Below are positions 48,725-58,712 of a stretch of 64,000 nt of DNA, piece by piece; the stretch's first letter is position 1, and each line of letters begins with the position of its first letter. Location of the stretch: assembly GCF_034479615.1 (NCBI RefSeq), contig NZ_CP140255.1, positions 4,092,001 through 4,156,000 of the forward strand. The letters run 5' to 3'. The notes below the pieces were generated by a model, which was given only the letters and a program-made list of their open reading frames with translations, searched no databases and was not told the DNA's origin. The stretch comes from Vreelandella neptunia. GTDB taxonomy: Bacteria; Pseudomonadota; Gammaproteobacteria; Pseudomonadales; Halomonadaceae. Position numbers and translations under genes: made by a program.

Positions 48725-51700
48725 GCTGGCGCTCTCCCTTGGGATCGTAGAAAACAGTGCTGACGATTTCAGCTTCATGGGTCTGGCCGTCTGCCATGGG
48801 CAGGTAAACCGTTTCACCCAACTTCTGATGGCCACCCTTAACCACCGCTAGCGCAAAGCCTGAATCCAGAATCGGGCTGTAGTAGCTGGAGGTAACATGC
48901 CCCACCATCGGCATGGGAATCGCATGCTTGGGATCAAGCACAATCTGGGCCCCCTCTTCGAGGATCACCTTCGGATCCTTGGGCCGGAGCCCCACCAACT
49001 GCTTGCGGTTTTCGCGTTTGGTGTCACTGCGCGTCAGGGCCCGCTTACCAATCCATGAGTAGGGCTTGTCGTAGCCTACGCACCACTGCATACCCAAGTC
49101 TTCCGGCGTCACGGAGCCGTCGGTTTCCTGTCCCACGATGATGAAGCCCTTTTCAGCACGCAGAACGTGCATGGTTTCGGTGCCATAAGGCGTCAAGCCG
49201 TACTTCTCGCCATGTTTGAACAGGGTTTGCCACACGTGCATGGCATAATTGGCTTGCACGTTGATCTCGAAGGTCAGCTCGCCGGTAAAGGAGATGCGAA
49301 AGACCCGTGCCGGCACGCCCGCCACTTTCCCGGAGCGCCAATCCATGAACTTGAAGCTATCGCGGTCAAGATCGATATCACTGATCTCGGCGAGCAGCTT
49401 GCGCGCTTCCGGGCCAGTGATGGTCATGGTGGCCCAGTGGTCAGTCACCGAAGAGAAGTAGACATCCAGTTCCGGCCACTCGGTTTGATGCCACAGCTCC
49501 AGCCATTCCAGGATCGCGGCAGCGCCACCGGTAGTGGTGGTCATCAAAAAGTGGTTTTCAGCCAGGCAGCTGGTCACACCGTCGTCGGTGACCATGCCAT
49601 CGTCTTTACACATCAGGCCGTAACGGCATTTACCAACCGCCAGTTTCTCCCACTTGTTGGTGTAGACCCGCGCCAGGAATTCACGCGCATCCGGCCCCTG
49701 GATATCGATCTTGCCAAGCGTTGAGGCATCGAGGATACCGACCTTCTCGCGCACTGCCAGACACTCGCGGGCAACCGCTTCATGCATCGTCTCGGTCTTG
49801 CCATTCACCTTCTCTGGGTAGTACCAGGGGCGCTTCCACTGACCGACGTCCTCGAACTCGGCGCCGCGCTCTACGTGCCACTGGTGCAGCGCGGTGTAGC
49901 GCTCGGGGTCGAACAGGTCACGGCAGTGGCGACCAACGATGGCGCCAAAGGTGACCGGGGTGTAGTTAGGACGGAACACCGTAGTGCCCACCTCGGGAAT
50001 GGAGCGATTCAAGCAACGGGCGGCAATCGCCATGCCGTTAATGTTGCCCAGCTTGCCCTGATCCGTACCGAAGCCCATCGCGGTATAGCGCTTGATGTGC
50101 TCGATGGACTCGAAGCCTTCCCGGGTTGCCAGCTCGATACCCGCCGCGGTGACGTCGTTCTGCAGGTCGACGAACTGCTTGGGGCCGCGCAGCGTTGGCT
50201 TCTCGTGAGGCACCTGGAAGAGGGCCACCGCAGGCCCTTGCTGCAGACGCTCAGCGCTCGGCAGAGTGACCGTCTGAACGGCATGGCCCATGGCGGCCGC
50301 TGCCTTGATGCCCGCCTCGACACCTTCTGCCAGCACGTCACCCAGGGCATAGCAGCCGTTGGCACCGCCACAGGCCTGAACGCCCTTCACCAGCCCCGGC
50401 ACGAAGCCAATAATATCGTCGCGCCAGTTAGGCCGCGCCCCGGTGTGAGAAGCCAGGTGAATCACCGGGCTGTAGCCGCCGGAGCTGGCGATGGTATCGC
50501 AGGCCAACTCCTGAACCGGGCCGCTCACTTTAAAAGCCTCAATATCGATCTTGGCGACTCGTGCCGCGGTGACCCGATTGCTGCCCTTCGCCTCGATAAC
50601 GGCGCTGCCGGTAATAATTTTGATGCCCTGAGCGCGAGCGGCATCGACCCAGTCGCCCGCCGGCGCCTCACGGGCGTCCACGATAGCGACAACCTCGCAG
50701 CCGGACTCTTTCCAGTCCAGGGCAGCGCGGTAGCCGTAGTCGTTGCTGGTGGAGAGCACCATCTTGCGGCCCGGTGCCACGCCATAGCGGCGAATGTAGG
50801 TCGACACAGCGCCAGCCAGCAGGTTCCCCGGCACGTCATTGCCCGCGTATACCAGCGGACGCTCGTGGGCGCCCGTGGACAGGATCACCTGACCAGCGCG
50901 TACCCGGTGCAGGCGTGCGCGTACCTGACGGTGGCCATTTTCCACCGGTGCAGTATCGCCCAGGTGTTCGGTGCGCCGCTCATGCAGGGTAACGAAATTG
51001 TGATCGTGATAACCGTTGGCCGTAGTACGTGGCAGCAGCGTGACGTTCTCGCAGCCCGCCAACTCGTCCATCACCCGGGCAACCCACTGATCCGCTGGCT
51101 TGCCTTCCAGGGTTTCACGACTGGCCAGCAGCGAGCCGCCCATCTCTTCCTGCTCATCGGCAACGATCACCCGAGCGCCGCTGCGCGCGGCGGCCAGCGC
51201 CGCCGCAAGTCCTGCGGCGCCTGCGCCAACGACCAGCACATCGCAGTGCTGATTGAAGTGATCATAGTTATCCGGATCGGCTTCCATGGGGCTGCGACCC
51301 AGCCCCGCCGCCTTGCGGATGTACTTCTCGTAGGTCAGCCACATCGAGGCCGGTGCCATGAAGGTCTTGTAGTAGAAGCCCGGCGGCATGAACTGACCGC
51401 CCAGCTTGCCGAACAGGCCCATCAGGTCGCGCTGTACGTTCGGCCAGCCATTGGTGCTGCTGGCGGCCAGGCCGTCATATAGCGCCTGCTGGGTGGCGCG
51501 TACATTGGGCACCTGGGCCGCTTCACTGCTGCCTAGCTGTACGATGGCGTTGGGCTCCTCAGCACCCGCAGCGACAATGCCGCGGGGCCGGGAGTATTTA
51601 AAGCTGCGGTTAACGATATCCACACCGTTAGCTAGCAGCGCTGAGGCCAGAGTATCCCCAGGGTGCCCTTGGTAACGCTGGCCGTTAAAGGTAAAGCTCA

Positions 51701-51767
51701 ACGTGCGGGAGCGATCGATACGGCCGCCCGTGTTAAGGCGGTACACTTGTTGCTTGGACTGACTCAT
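48717..51767 (-). CDS. soxA: Sarcosine oxidase alpha subunit, SoxA
   Basis: 1016 residues from the ATG at 51767 (overlapping soxD by 4 bp). Order of parts: a ferredoxin-like N-terminal domain (FTFNGQRYQGHPGDTLASAL), an NAD-binding Rossmann domain with VLVVGAGAAGLAAALAAARSG near residue 177, and from about 600 the glycine-cleavage T-like folate domain (CRYGLMCKDDGMVTDDGV near 710, and GTETMHVLRAEKGFIIVGQE). The T-like domain transfers the sarcosine methyl to THF, giving methylene-THF. A 566-residue open frame on the opposite strand is a GC-rich shadow. Confidence 0.96.
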   Translation of the reverse strand: MSQSKQQVYRLNTGGRIDRSRTLSFTFNGQRYQGHPGDTLASALLANGVDIVNRSFKYSRPRGIVAAGAEEPNAIVQLGSSEAAQVPNVRATQQALYDGLAASSTNGWPNVQRDLMGLFGKLGGQFMPPGFYYKTFMAPASMWLTYEKYIRKAAGLGRSPMEADPDNYDHFNQHCDVLVVGAGAAGLAAALAAARSGARVIVADEQEEMGGSLLASRETLEGKPADQWVARVMDELAGCENVTLLPRTTANGYHDHNFVTLHERRTEHLGDTAPVENGHRQVRARLHRVRAGQVILSTGAHERPLVYAGNDVPGNLLAGAVSTYIRRYGVAPGRKMVLSTSNDYGYRAALDWKESGCEVVAIVDAREAPAGDWVDAARAQGIKIITGSAVIEAKGSNRVTAARVAKIDIEAFKVSGPVQELACDTIASSGGYSPVIHLASHTGARPNWRDDIIGFVPGLVKGVQACGGANGCYALGDVLAEGVEAGIKAAAAMGHAVQTVTLPSAERLQQGPAVALFQVPHEKPTLRGPKQFVDLQNDVTAAGIELATREGFESIEHIKRYTAMGFGTDQGKLGNINGMAIAARCLNRSIPEVGTTVFRPNYTPVTFGAIVGRHCRDLFDPERYTALHQWHVERGAEFEDVGQWKRPWYYPEKVNGKTETMHEAVARECLAVREKVGILDASTLGKIDIQGPDAREFLARVYTNKWEKLAVGKCRYGLMCKDDGMVTDDGVTSCLAENHFLMTTTTGGAAAILEWLELWHQTEWPELDVYFSSVTDHWATMTITGPEARKLLAEISDIDLDRDSFKFMDWRSGKVAGVPARVFRISFTGELTFEINVQANYAMHVWQTLFKHGEKYGLTPYGTETMHVLRAEKGFIIVGQETDGSVTPEDLGMQWCVGYDKPYSWIGKRALTRSDTKRENRKQLVGLRPKDPKVILEEGAQIVLDPKHAIPMPMVGHVTSSYYSPILDSGFALAVVKGGHQKLGETVYLPMADGQTHEAEIVSTVFYDPKGERQHV

Positions 51768-52105
51768 GCCCGCACTCCTTCTTGTTGGCTTACCGCAGCG
51801 CCCTCGCGAGCCTGGCTCTGGCTGTCGGCGGTAATCGACGGCTGCTCGCCCATTTTGTAAGTCTCGAGAATTTCGTAGCTCACGGTGTGGCGCGTCACGT
51901 TGAAAAACTTGCGGCAACCCACCGCGTGCACCCACATTTCATGGTGAACACCACGGGGGTTGTCACGGAAGAACAGGTAGTCACCCCACTCTTCGTCACT
52001 ACACGCCTCGGGCTCCTTGGGGCGCTCGATATGCGCCTGGCCCTTGGGGTGGAACTCCTCTTCCTCACGGTGTTCGCCGCAGTAGGGGCAGTAGATATAG
52101 AACAT
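51764..52105 (-). CDS. soxD: Sarcosine oxidase delta subunit, SoxD
   Basis: 113 residues. CPYCGEHREEEEF at residues 6-18 and the later HAVGCRKFFNVTRHT supply the zinc-binding cysteines and histidine of SoxD. The last 20 residues (SITADSQSQAREG onward) are an unstructured tail. Lies 24 bp after soxB and overlaps soxA by 4 bp. Confidence 0.94.
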   Translation of the reverse strand: MFYIYCPYCGEHREEEEFHPKGQAHIERPKEPEACSDEEWGDYLFFRDNPRGVHHEMWVHAVGCRKFFNVTRHTVSYEILETYKMGEQPSITADSQSQAREGAAVSQQEGVRA

Positions 52106-52129
52106 GCGGATATTCCTCTCGTATGAACC

Positions 52130-53380
52130 CTAGTGGGCCACGCCGGCAGCGCCGTGTTCGTCGATCAGCGCACCGCTATGGAAGCGGAACATGGAGAACG
52201 GCTCGGCAATGGGGTGCATCTCCCCCTTGGCTAGGCTGGCGGCAAACACATGCCCCGATCCCGGCGTCGCCTTGAAGCCGCCGGTGCCCCAACCGCAGTT
52301 GAAGTACAGGCCTTTCACTGGCGTTTTGGAGATAATCGGACAGGCATCCGGGCAGGTATCAACAATACCGCCCCACTGACGATTCATGCGCACCCGCGAG
52401 AAGATCGGGAACATCTCGACGATCGCCTGAAGCGTGTGCTCCACGGTGGGATAGCTGCCGCGTTGACCATAGCCGTTGTAGCCGTCGATGCCCGCGCCGA
52501 TCACCAGGTCGCCCTTGTCGGACTGGCTGATGTAGCCATGCACCTGGTTCGACATCACCACCGTATCGAGAATCGGTTTGATCGGTTCAGACACCAAGGC
52601 TTGCAGCGGATGGGACTCTAACGGCAAGTTAAAGCCGCCCATCTTGGCCAGCACAGAGGAGTTACCGGCAGTCACACAACCGACGGTTTTGGCTTCAATA
52701 TCGCCACGGTTGGTGTGTACACCGTAGATCTGGCCATCACGAATCTTGAAGCCAGTCACTTCAGTCTGCTGCAGAATGTCCACGCCGTGGGCATCGGCAC
52801 CGCGGGCATAGCCCCAGGCCACCGCATCGTGGCGGGCCACGCCAGCACGCGGCTGCCAGGAGGCACCCATGACCGGGTAACGCGCGTTTTTGGAGCAGTC
52901 CATAATCGGCACCAGCTCCTGCACCCCTTTGGCGTCTAATACTTCGCCGTCAATGCCATTCAGCCGATTGGCATTCACCCGACGCTGGATATCGCGCATG
53001 TCCTGCAGGGTATGCCCCAGGTTGAGCACCCCCCGCTGGGAGAACATGACGTTGTAGTTAAGGTCTTGGGAAAGCCCTTCCCACAGTTTCATGGCGTGCT
53101 CATAGAGAGCGGCCGATTCGTCCCATAGGTAGTTGGAACGTACGATGGTGGTATTACGGGCGGTGTTACCACCGCCCAGCCAGCCTTTTTCGATCACTGC
53201 GACATTTTTGACGCCGAACTCTTTGGCCAGGTAGTAAGCCGTGGCCAAGCCATGACCACCACCGCCAACGATGATCACATCGTACTGCTTCTTGGGCGTT
53301 GGATTACGCCACTGGCGCTCCCAGTTCTCGTGGTGGCTCAGCGCGTGCTTGACCAGGCCGAAGCCGGAATAGCGTTGCAT
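52130..53380 (-). CDS. soxB: Sarcosine oxidase beta subunit, SoxB
   Basis: 416 residues of the DAO flavoprotein family. FAD motif [18 protein letters not shown] at 36-53; [18 protein letters not shown] near 69-86; the histidine expected to carry covalent FMN is His184 in [12 protein letters not shown]-terminal [20 protein letters not shown] is a SoxB signature. This subunit oxidises sarcosine; electrons pass to FMN and oxygen. Follows glyA by 47 bp. Confidence 0.96.
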   Translation of the reverse strand: MQRYSGFGLVKHALSHHENWERQWRNPTPKKQYDVIIVGGGGHGLATAYYLAKEFGVKNVAVIEKGWLGGGNTARNTTIVRSNYLWDESAALYEHAMKLWEGLSQDLNYNVMFSQRGVLNLGHTLQDMRDIQRRVNANRLNGIDGEVLDAKGVQELVPIMDCSKNARYPVMGASWQPRAGVARHDAVAWGYARGADAHGVDILQQTEVTGFKIRDGQIYGVHTNRGDIEAKTVGCVTAGNSSVLAKMGGFNLPLESHPLQALVSEPIKPILDTVVMSNQVHGYISQSDKGDLVIGAGIDGYNGYGQRGSYPTVEHTLQAIVEMFPIFSRVRMNRQWGGIVDTCPDACPIISKTPVKGLYFNCGWGTGGFKATPGSGHVFAASLAKGEMHPIAEPFSMFRFHSGALIDEHGAAGVAH

Positions 53381-53427
53381 AGGTGTCTCCTCAGTTCAGC
53401 CGCGCCGGGCCCTGCCGGCAAGCCAAT

Positions 53428-54741
53428 TCAAGCAATGGATTCGACGGCTTCAGCGGCGGACTCAGCGTAGACAGGGTGCTGGGCACACACGTCGGTCACT
53501 TTGGCCTGCACCTCAGCTTCAATGGAGGTCGTGTCTTTGCCTGCCGCCAATTCGTCTAAGATGTCGCAGATCCATCCAGCCAGCTCGCTACACTCCTCGG
53601 CATCGAAGCCACGCGTGGTGACCGCGGGGGTGCCAATACGCAGGCCAGAGGTCACAAAGGGGCTTTGCGGGTCGTTGGGCACCGTGTTTTTATTCACCGT
53701 GATATGTGCGCGGCCAAGGGCTGCATCCGCATCTTTACCGGTAATGCCTTGGCGTATAAGCGAAACCAAAAAGAGGTGGTCGTCGGTGCCGCCGGACACC
53801 ACGTCGTAGCCGCGCTCCATAAACACTTTGGCCATGGCCTGGGCGTTATCGATCACCTGCTGCTGGTAGCGCACAAACTCCTGGTTCATGGCTTCCTTGA
53901 ACGCTACCGCTTTGGCGGCAATCACATGCATCAGCGGGCCGCCCTGCTGCCCCGGAAATACCGCCCCATTGAGCTCCTTGTAAAGAGCCTCGTCACCATG
54001 GGCGGAGAGAATCAAACCACCCCGTGGGCCGCGCAGCGTTTTATGGGTGGTGGTGGTGACCACATGCGCAAAAGGGAGCGGGCTCGGATAGAGGCCAGCG
54101 GCCACCAAACCAGCCACGTGGGCCATATCGACCATCAACCAGGCGCCTACCTCATCGGCAATAGCGCGAAAACGGCGCCAATCCACCACGCGAGAGTAAG
54201 CGGAGAAGCCCGCGATGATCATCTTCGGCTGGTGCTCGCGAGCTAAGCGCTCGACTTCTTCGTAGTCGATCTCGCCGGTTTCTGGCTTGAGGCCATACTG
54301 TACGGCGTTGTAGTGCTTACCCGAGAAATTGGGGGCAGCACCATGGGTTAAGTGCCCACCGTGGGCAAGACTCATACCCAATACGGTATCGCCCGGCGAT
54401 ACCAGCGCCATAAACACAGCGGCATTGGCCTGGGCCCCGGAGTGCGGCTGCACATTGGCATAATTGGCACTAAAAAGGTGGCAGGCTCGCTCAATGGCCA
54501 AGGCTTCAACCTTGTCCACGAACTCACAACCACCGTAGTAACGGCGACCTGGATAGCCTTCTGCATACTTGTTGGTTAGCTGTGTACCTTGCGCTTCCAT
54601 GACAAGTTTGCTGGTATAATTTTCGGAGGCGATTAATTCAATATGCGCTTCTTGGCGAGTCGTTTCTTCAGCAATTGCTTCCGCAAGCAAGGTGTCGTAA
54701 CTAGCCAAACGTGCATTAGGGGAAAAATTATTTTGAAGCAT
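53428..54741 (-). CDS. glyA: Serine hydroxymethyltransferase, GlyA
   Basis: 437 residues from the ATG at 54741, preceded by GAGGAGG; an upstream in-frame start at 54762 is inside that leader. PLP binds Lys234 in [14 protein letters not shown]; the start [20 protein letters not shown] and HGGHLTHG are family motifs. Placed first in front of soxBDAG, this copy turns glycine plus methylene-THF (both products of sarcosine oxidase) into serine. It is likely a second, pathway-specific GlyA besides a housekeeping one elsewhere. The C-terminus is about 15 residues longer than Escherichia coli GlyA. Confidence 0.96.
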   Translation of the reverse strand: MLQNNFSPNARLASYDTLLAEAIAEETTRQEAHIELIASENYTSKLVMEAQGTQLTNKYAEGYPGRRYYGGCEFVDKVEALAIERACHLFSANYANVQPHSGAQANAAVFMALVSPGDTVLGMSLAHGGHLTHGAAPNFSGKHYNAVQYGLKPETGEIDYEEVERLAREHQPKMIIAGFSAYSRVVDWRRFRAIADEVGAWLMVDMAHVAGLVAAGLYPSPLPFAHVVTTTTHKTLRGPRGGLILSAHGDEALYKELNGAVFPGQQGGPLMHVIAAKAVAFKEAMNQEFVRYQQQVIDNAQAMAKVFMERGYDVVSGGTDDHLFLVSLIRQGITGKDADAALGRAHITVNKNTVPNDPQSPFVTSGLRIGTPAVTTRGFDAEECSELAGWICDILDELAAGKDTTSIEAEVQAKVTDVCAQHPVYAESAAEAVESIA

Positions 54742-55027
54742 TACCGCCTCCTCATTAGTCACTTTTTTATTAAGTGCTGGACATACTCTTTAATGCTGAT
54801 AAACCCAGGTCGCTTTCAACCAAAGTCCCTATCAACGCGTTCTTACCGCGATACTATCGTTGGAGTCCGGGCCCAAGATGCTTGCCGACGTCACCACGCG
54901 ATGTATTTGCGACATCGGCAACATTTAGCCGATACCACGCCTGACGCTGCCAAAAAAGCAAAGCGCCCTAGACGGACGAGTAACCGTTTAGGGCGCTTAT
55001 AACTCAGCAGTTAGATGCTTGTATGGG
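54742..55027. promoter_or_regulatory. glyA-sox leader and gbcB end
   Basis: 286 bp between gbcB and glyA. Toward glyA it holds the dyad CGATGT-N7-ACATCG at 54899-54917, a possible operator about 160 bp before the glyA start. No glycine riboswitch pattern was convincing. The left end of gbcB's terminator begins near 54949. Confidence 0.4.
54949..54998 (-). terminator. Terminator of gbcB
   Basis: AAGCGCCCTA (54961-54970) pairs with TTAGGGCGCTT (54988-54998) around a 17-nt loop; on the minus strand the stem is followed by TGCTTTTTTGG. Confidence 0.75.
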
Positions 55028-56134
55028 CTAGAAATCGACGACCAGATCTCCTTTCGGCCGACTGCAGCAGGACAGAATGTAGCCTTCTTCAACATCCTCC
55101 TCCGTAATACCGCCGTTATGTTCCATTTCCACTTCACCCGACTTAAGCTCTACCCGGCAAGTACCGCAAATTCCCATACCACAAGCCTTGGGAATATGCA
55201 GCCCCAGCTTGGCCGCCGCCGCATGAACCGTCTCACCCGGCTGGATACGCACACTTTTCCCTGAAGAGGCGAATTCGATGCTGTGCAGATCGCTGACATC
55301 GACATTTTCGGCGTCGACCTCTGCCTGTTCGGCCAGTTCAAGTACATCTTCACGTACCTCAACCGGCGTAGCGCCAAACGACTCTTCATGGTAGTGATCC
55401 ATATTGAAGTTGTTGGCACGAAGAATATTTTTGATGGCGTTCATGTAGGGGGTCGGGCCGCAGCAGAAGATTTCCCTCTCCATAAAGTCCGGCACAATGA
55501 GCTCGAACAGCGGCTGGGTCAGATAGCCACGGTAGCCGGCCCAGGCCTCGCCAATATCTTCCTTGCTCTCGCAGATGATATGCAGCTTGAACTCAGGAAT
55601 GCGCGAAAACATATGCACCAGCTCGCGGTGATAAATCACATCACGGGGGGCTCGAGCGCTATGGATGAACTCAACGTCAACAGCGGCGTTGGTATCAAAA
55701 AGCCAGCGTGTCATGGACATCAAGGGGGTAATGCCCACACCGCCAGAGAGAAAAAGCACTTTTTCGGCAGGGAAATCGATAGAGTTGAAATTGCCTACCG
55801 GCCCGTGCACTACCAGCTCATCACCTACTTTTAAATTTGCGTGCAGCCAATTAGAGACTTTACCGCCCGGTACTTGTTTAACGGTGATGGAAAAGCTGTA
55901 AGGAATGGAGGGCGAGCTGGAAATCGTATAGGAGCGCATGATCGGCTGATTATCGATCTCAAGCTCGAGGGTCACGAACTGACCGGGCTTGAAGAAGAAC
56001 AGCACAGGTTGCTCAGCCATAAAACAGAACGTGCGTACATCCTGGGTTTCCTGGATTACCTTAACGCAACGTACCTGATGGCGGCCGTTGGTCCAGGTTT
56101 GGGTCGTGACCGGATTGAAGAAATTAGTTGTCAT
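55028..56134 (-). CDS. gbcB: Glycine betaine demethylase reductase component, GbcB
   Basis: 368 residues from the ATG at 56134 with AGAGG upstream. Flavin domain RSYTISSSP near 92, NAD domain LFLSGGVGITPLMSM near 145 and a C-terminal [2Fe-2S] ferredoxin domain, CGMGICGTCRVELKSG near 325 with a fourth cysteine in SCCSRPKG. This order (flavin-NAD-ferredoxin) and size are those of GbcB, which passes NADH electrons to GbcA. Divergent from gbcA. Confidence 0.93.
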   Translation of the reverse strand: MTTNFFNPVTTQTWTNGRHQVRCVKVIQETQDVRTFCFMAEQPVLFFFKPGQFVTLELEIDNQPIMRSYTISSSPSIPYSFSITVKQVPGGKVSNWLHANLKVGDELVVHGPVGNFNSIDFPAEKVLFLSGGVGITPLMSMTRWLFDTNAAVDVEFIHSARAPRDVIYHRELVHMFSRIPEFKLHIICESKEDIGEAWAGYRGYLTQPLFELIVPDFMEREIFCCGPTPYMNAIKNILRANNFNMDHYHEESFGATPVEVREDVLELAEQAEVDAENVDVSDLHSIEFASSGKSVRIQPGETVHAAAAKLGLHIPKACGMGICGTCRVELKSGEVEMEHNGGITEEDVEEGYILSCCSRPKGDLVVDF

Positions 56135-56496
56135 TATCGCCTCTGCCTGACCAGCCTTCATCACTATTCATCACCGAGCCGTATTTGCTGTACGGCCAGC
56201 ACCTTTGAGCTGCATTTTGAGGACGCGCCTCTTAGCCGACTTACCTGACAGCGACTCGCACTTACCTCGTGCCACTCTTTATCGTTTAGAAACCTCTTTT
56301 TGAGTCGCCACTACGCCACCTAATGTCGCGGGTAGATAACTGGCAGGGGCTAGCCTGCAACACAATCTCTCCCTGACGTCAGACCACATTTGAATAAAAC
56401 GCCAGGTTACGCAACAGAACAACAAGATAAGAAATCTTGACTAACGGCCGTATCGCAGCCCTTGAGGGGGAAGCGGTGGTTTACGAGGATACTGGT
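56135..56496. promoter_or_regulatory. Divergent gbcB/gbcA control region
   Basis: 362 bp with no credible gene. Contains GCAGG-GGCTAG-CCTGC at 56343-56358, with the overlapping palindrome GGCTAGCC at 56348-56355, a candidate operator about 140 bp before gbcA. In Pseudomonas these genes are controlled by the AraC-type GbdR, which is not encoded in this window. Confidence 0.4.
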
Positions 56497-57783
56497 ATGG
56501 AAAAAAGTACTTTCACTATGATGGACGACCCACTTGCAGCAGCTCGTGAGTCAACGGCCCAGATGTTGCAAACACGGGGGCGCACCTTTTCGCTTCCGCA
56601 GCCGTTTTATAACGATGCCCGTCTGTTCGCTCTTGATATGCAAGAGGTCTTCGAAAAGGAGTGGCTGTTTGCCGGCATGACATGCGAGATCCCTACCAAG
56701 GGTAACTTCATGACATTGGATATTGGCAACAATCCCATCGTCATTGTGCGCGGCAATGAAGGCGTTATTCATGCATTTCACAATGTTTGCCGCCACCGCG
56801 GTTCGCGTCTTTGTGTAAAGGATAAGGGTAAAGTTGCAAAACTCGTCTGTCCGTATCACCAGTGGACCTACGAACTTGATGGTCGCTTGCTGTTTGCCGG
56901 CAGCGACATGGGCACTGACTTCGACCTCAACCAGTTTGGCCTCAAGCCGGTCAACGTGCGCACCGCCGGCGGCTTCATCTTTATCAACCTGAGCGATGAA
57001 CCGCCCGCGATTGACGATTTTCTGCAAACGCTTGAGCATTACCTTGAGCCGTACCAGATGGACAACGTCAAGGTCGCCGTCGAATCCAGTATCGTCGAGC
57101 AAGCCAACTGGAAGCTCGTGATCGAAAACAACCGCGAGTGCTATCACTGCAACGGCGCGCACCCTGAGCTGCTGAATTCATTGCAAGAGTTTGATGACAC
57201 TGAGGATCCGCGTGCAACGCCCGCCTACAAGGAACTGGTGGCATGCAAACAAGCAGATTGGGATGAGGAAAAAGTTCCCTATCAGTTGAAGCGCTTTGGC
57301 AAACGCAACCGCCTGACCCGCACGCCGCTGCTGGATGGCATTGTCTCCATGACAATGGACGGTAAACCCGGCTGCAAGAAGCTAATGGGTCGATTAACAA
57401 GCCCCGACATGGGCTCTCTGCGCATCCTGCATCTGCCCAATTCTTGGAATCACTTCATGGGCGATCACGCGGTGGTATTTCGCGTGCTACCGCTTGGCCC
57501 GCAGCAAACCGTGGTGACCACCAAGTGGCTGGTTCATAAAGATGCCGTAGAGGGCGTTGATTACGATCCCGACCAACTACGCCGGGTGTGGGATGCGACC
57601 AACGACCAGGATCGCCAACTGGCCGAAGAGAACCAGCGTGGCATTAACTCCAAGGCTTACCAGCCCGGCCCTTACTCTGAAACCTATGAGTTCGGTGTTA
57701 TCGACTTTATCGATTGGTACGCCGCCCGGATGCTTGAGAATTTAGGACAAGACACCCCTTCGCTACAGTTAGCGCAAGGTTAA
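56497..57783 (+). CDS. gbcA: Glycine betaine demethylase oxygenase component, GbcA
   Basis: 428 residues from the ATG at 56497 (GAGG upstream); a TTG at 56437 would add 20 residues. Rieske cluster ligands are Cys98, His100, Cys118 and His121 (CRHRG and CPYHQW), and the non-haem iron site includes His217 and His222 in ECYHCNGAHPELL. It oxidises one methyl of glycine betaine to formaldehyde, giving dimethylglycine. With GbcB encoded on the other strand it forms the two-component demethylase. Confidence 0.95.
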   Translation: MEKSTFTMMDDPLAAARESTAQMLQTRGRTFSLPQPFYNDARLFALDMQEVFEKEWLFAGMTCEIPTKGNFMTLDIGNNPIVIVRGNEGVIHAFHNVCRHRGSRLCVKDKGKVAKLVCPYHQWTYELDGRLLFAGSDMGTDFDLNQFGLKPVNVRTAGGFIFINLSDEPPAIDDFLQTLEHYLEPYQMDNVKVAVESSIVEQANWKLVIENNRECYHCNGAHPELLNSLQEFDDTEDPRATPAYKELVACKQADWDEEKVPYQLKRFGKRNRLTRTPLLDGIVSMTMDGKPGCKKLMGRLTSPDMGSLRILHLPNSWNHFMGDHAVVFRVLPLGPQQTVVTTKWLVHKDAVEGVDYDPDQLRRVWDATNDQDRQLAEENQRGINSKAYQPGPYSETYEFGVIDFIDWYAARMLENLGQDTPSLQLAQG

Positions 57784-57840
57784 AACTTGAAAGATCAAGG
57801 CAGCGACGCTTACCGTCACTAGGACTTAAGCATAGTAGCT

Positions 57841-57881
57841 GGCAAGGTGTACACATAAGAGACACCTGTGTACACTTTGCC
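57841..57881. promoter_or_regulatory. 41-bp palindromic operator upstream of the TetR gene
   Basis: GGCAAGGTGTACACA (57841-57855) is mirrored by TGTGTACACTTTGCC (57867-57881) across an 11-bp spacer with one mismatch in 15. Each arm carries the perfect palindrome GTGTACAC. It ends 35 bp before the TetR start codon and has no T-run, so an operator is more likely than a terminator. Confidence 0.75.
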
Positions 57882-57916
57882 ACACTATACCTAGACTATT
57901 CTTAGAGACCTGCTCA

Positions 57917-58555
57917 ATGCCATCCACCGATATTCCCGCTGCCAAGGGTTCTCAAGACGTCTGGCTTGATGCGGCGTTTGAGCTGCTACTGGAATCGGGC
58001 GTCGATAGCGTGCGCATTCTTTCCCTGGCCAAGCGACTAAAGCTCTCTCGAACCAGCTTCTACTGGTTCTTCAAGGATCGCGAGGCCCTACTGGAGGCAC
58101 TGATTGCACGCTGGCGTGAAAAGAATACCCAAGGGCTAGTGCATCAGACCGAAGCCTATGCCGAGAATATCGTCGAGGCGATGCTCAATGTCTTCGACTG
58201 CTGGCTGGATCCTAAACTGTTCGACTCCCCGCTAGAGTTCGCCATGCGCAGCTGGGCGCTCCAGTCAGCGTCAGTCGTGAGTGAAATCGATGCGGCTGAT
58301 GCCACCCGTATCGAAGCACTGGCGCGCATGTTCCAGCGCTACGGCTATGATCCGCTGGCGGCCAACGTTCGTGGTCGCACCATCTACCTAACCCAGATCG
58401 GCTATATCTCGATGAAGACCCAGGAACCGCTCGAAGTGCGTATGCAGCGCATCCCCGCCTATGTCGAAATCTTCACCGGCCAGCCGCCTGGTTCCAGAGA
58501 ATTGCAACGCTTCCATGCCCGCCATGGATATTATTCTCCTACCGGCACTTACTAG
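57917..58555 (+). CDS. TetR-family regulator
   Basis: 212 residues. N-terminal helix-turn-helix: AAFELLLESGVDSVRILSLA, then LKLSRTSFYWFFKDREALLEAL, a standard TetR DNA-binding domain. The rest is a helical ligand domain of no recognised subtype. It lies between gbcA and the DgcA-like gene and reads with both. The palindrome directly upstream implies autoregulation, and a related TGTACA dyad precedes the next gene. Ligand by context: a betaine, dimethylglycine or related N-methyl compound. Confidence 0.88.
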   Translation: MPSTDIPAAKGSQDVWLDAAFELLLESGVDSVRILSLAKRLKLSRTSFYWFFKDREALLEALIARWREKNTQGLVHQTEAYAENIVEAMLNVFDCWLDPKLFDSPLEFAMRSWALQSASVVSEIDAADATRIEALARMFQRYGYDPLAANVRGRTIYLTQIGYISMKTQEPLEVRMQRIPAYVEIFTGQPPGSRELQRFHARHGYYSPTGTY

Positions 58556-58628
58556 CCCACAGCAAGCCTGATCGGCTAACACCACCTACCTCCCAGCCGT
58601 ACCAGCGGTTAAACATGCTCGCCTCGCA

Positions 58629-58636
58629 ATGTACAT
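58629..58636. promoter_or_regulatory. TGTACA-type palindrome upstream of the DgcA-like gene
   Basis: ATGTACAT, a perfect 8-bp palindrome 77 bp before the start codon, sharing TGTACA with both arms of the 41-bp element. A weaker second target of the same regulator is possible, but the motif is short. Confidence 0.35.
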
Positions 58637-58712
58637 CACTGAACATTTAATTGACAACAATGAACAGTAGCGCCTAGATTTATTAAATACACAATAAAAT
58701 AGAGCGCTACCC

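Noticed and set aside
49782..51482. 566-residue open frame opposite soxA
   Set aside because: Composition-driven shadow: soxA has clear domains throughout, and the antisense frame matches no family.
54742..54960. Glycine riboswitch upstream of glyA
   Set aside because: I could not find the conserved core or the tandem aptamer layout.
57841..57881. The 41-bp palindrome as a gbcA terminator
   Set aside because: No T-run follows on either strand, and it stands directly before the TetR gene with a repeated GTGTACAC core.
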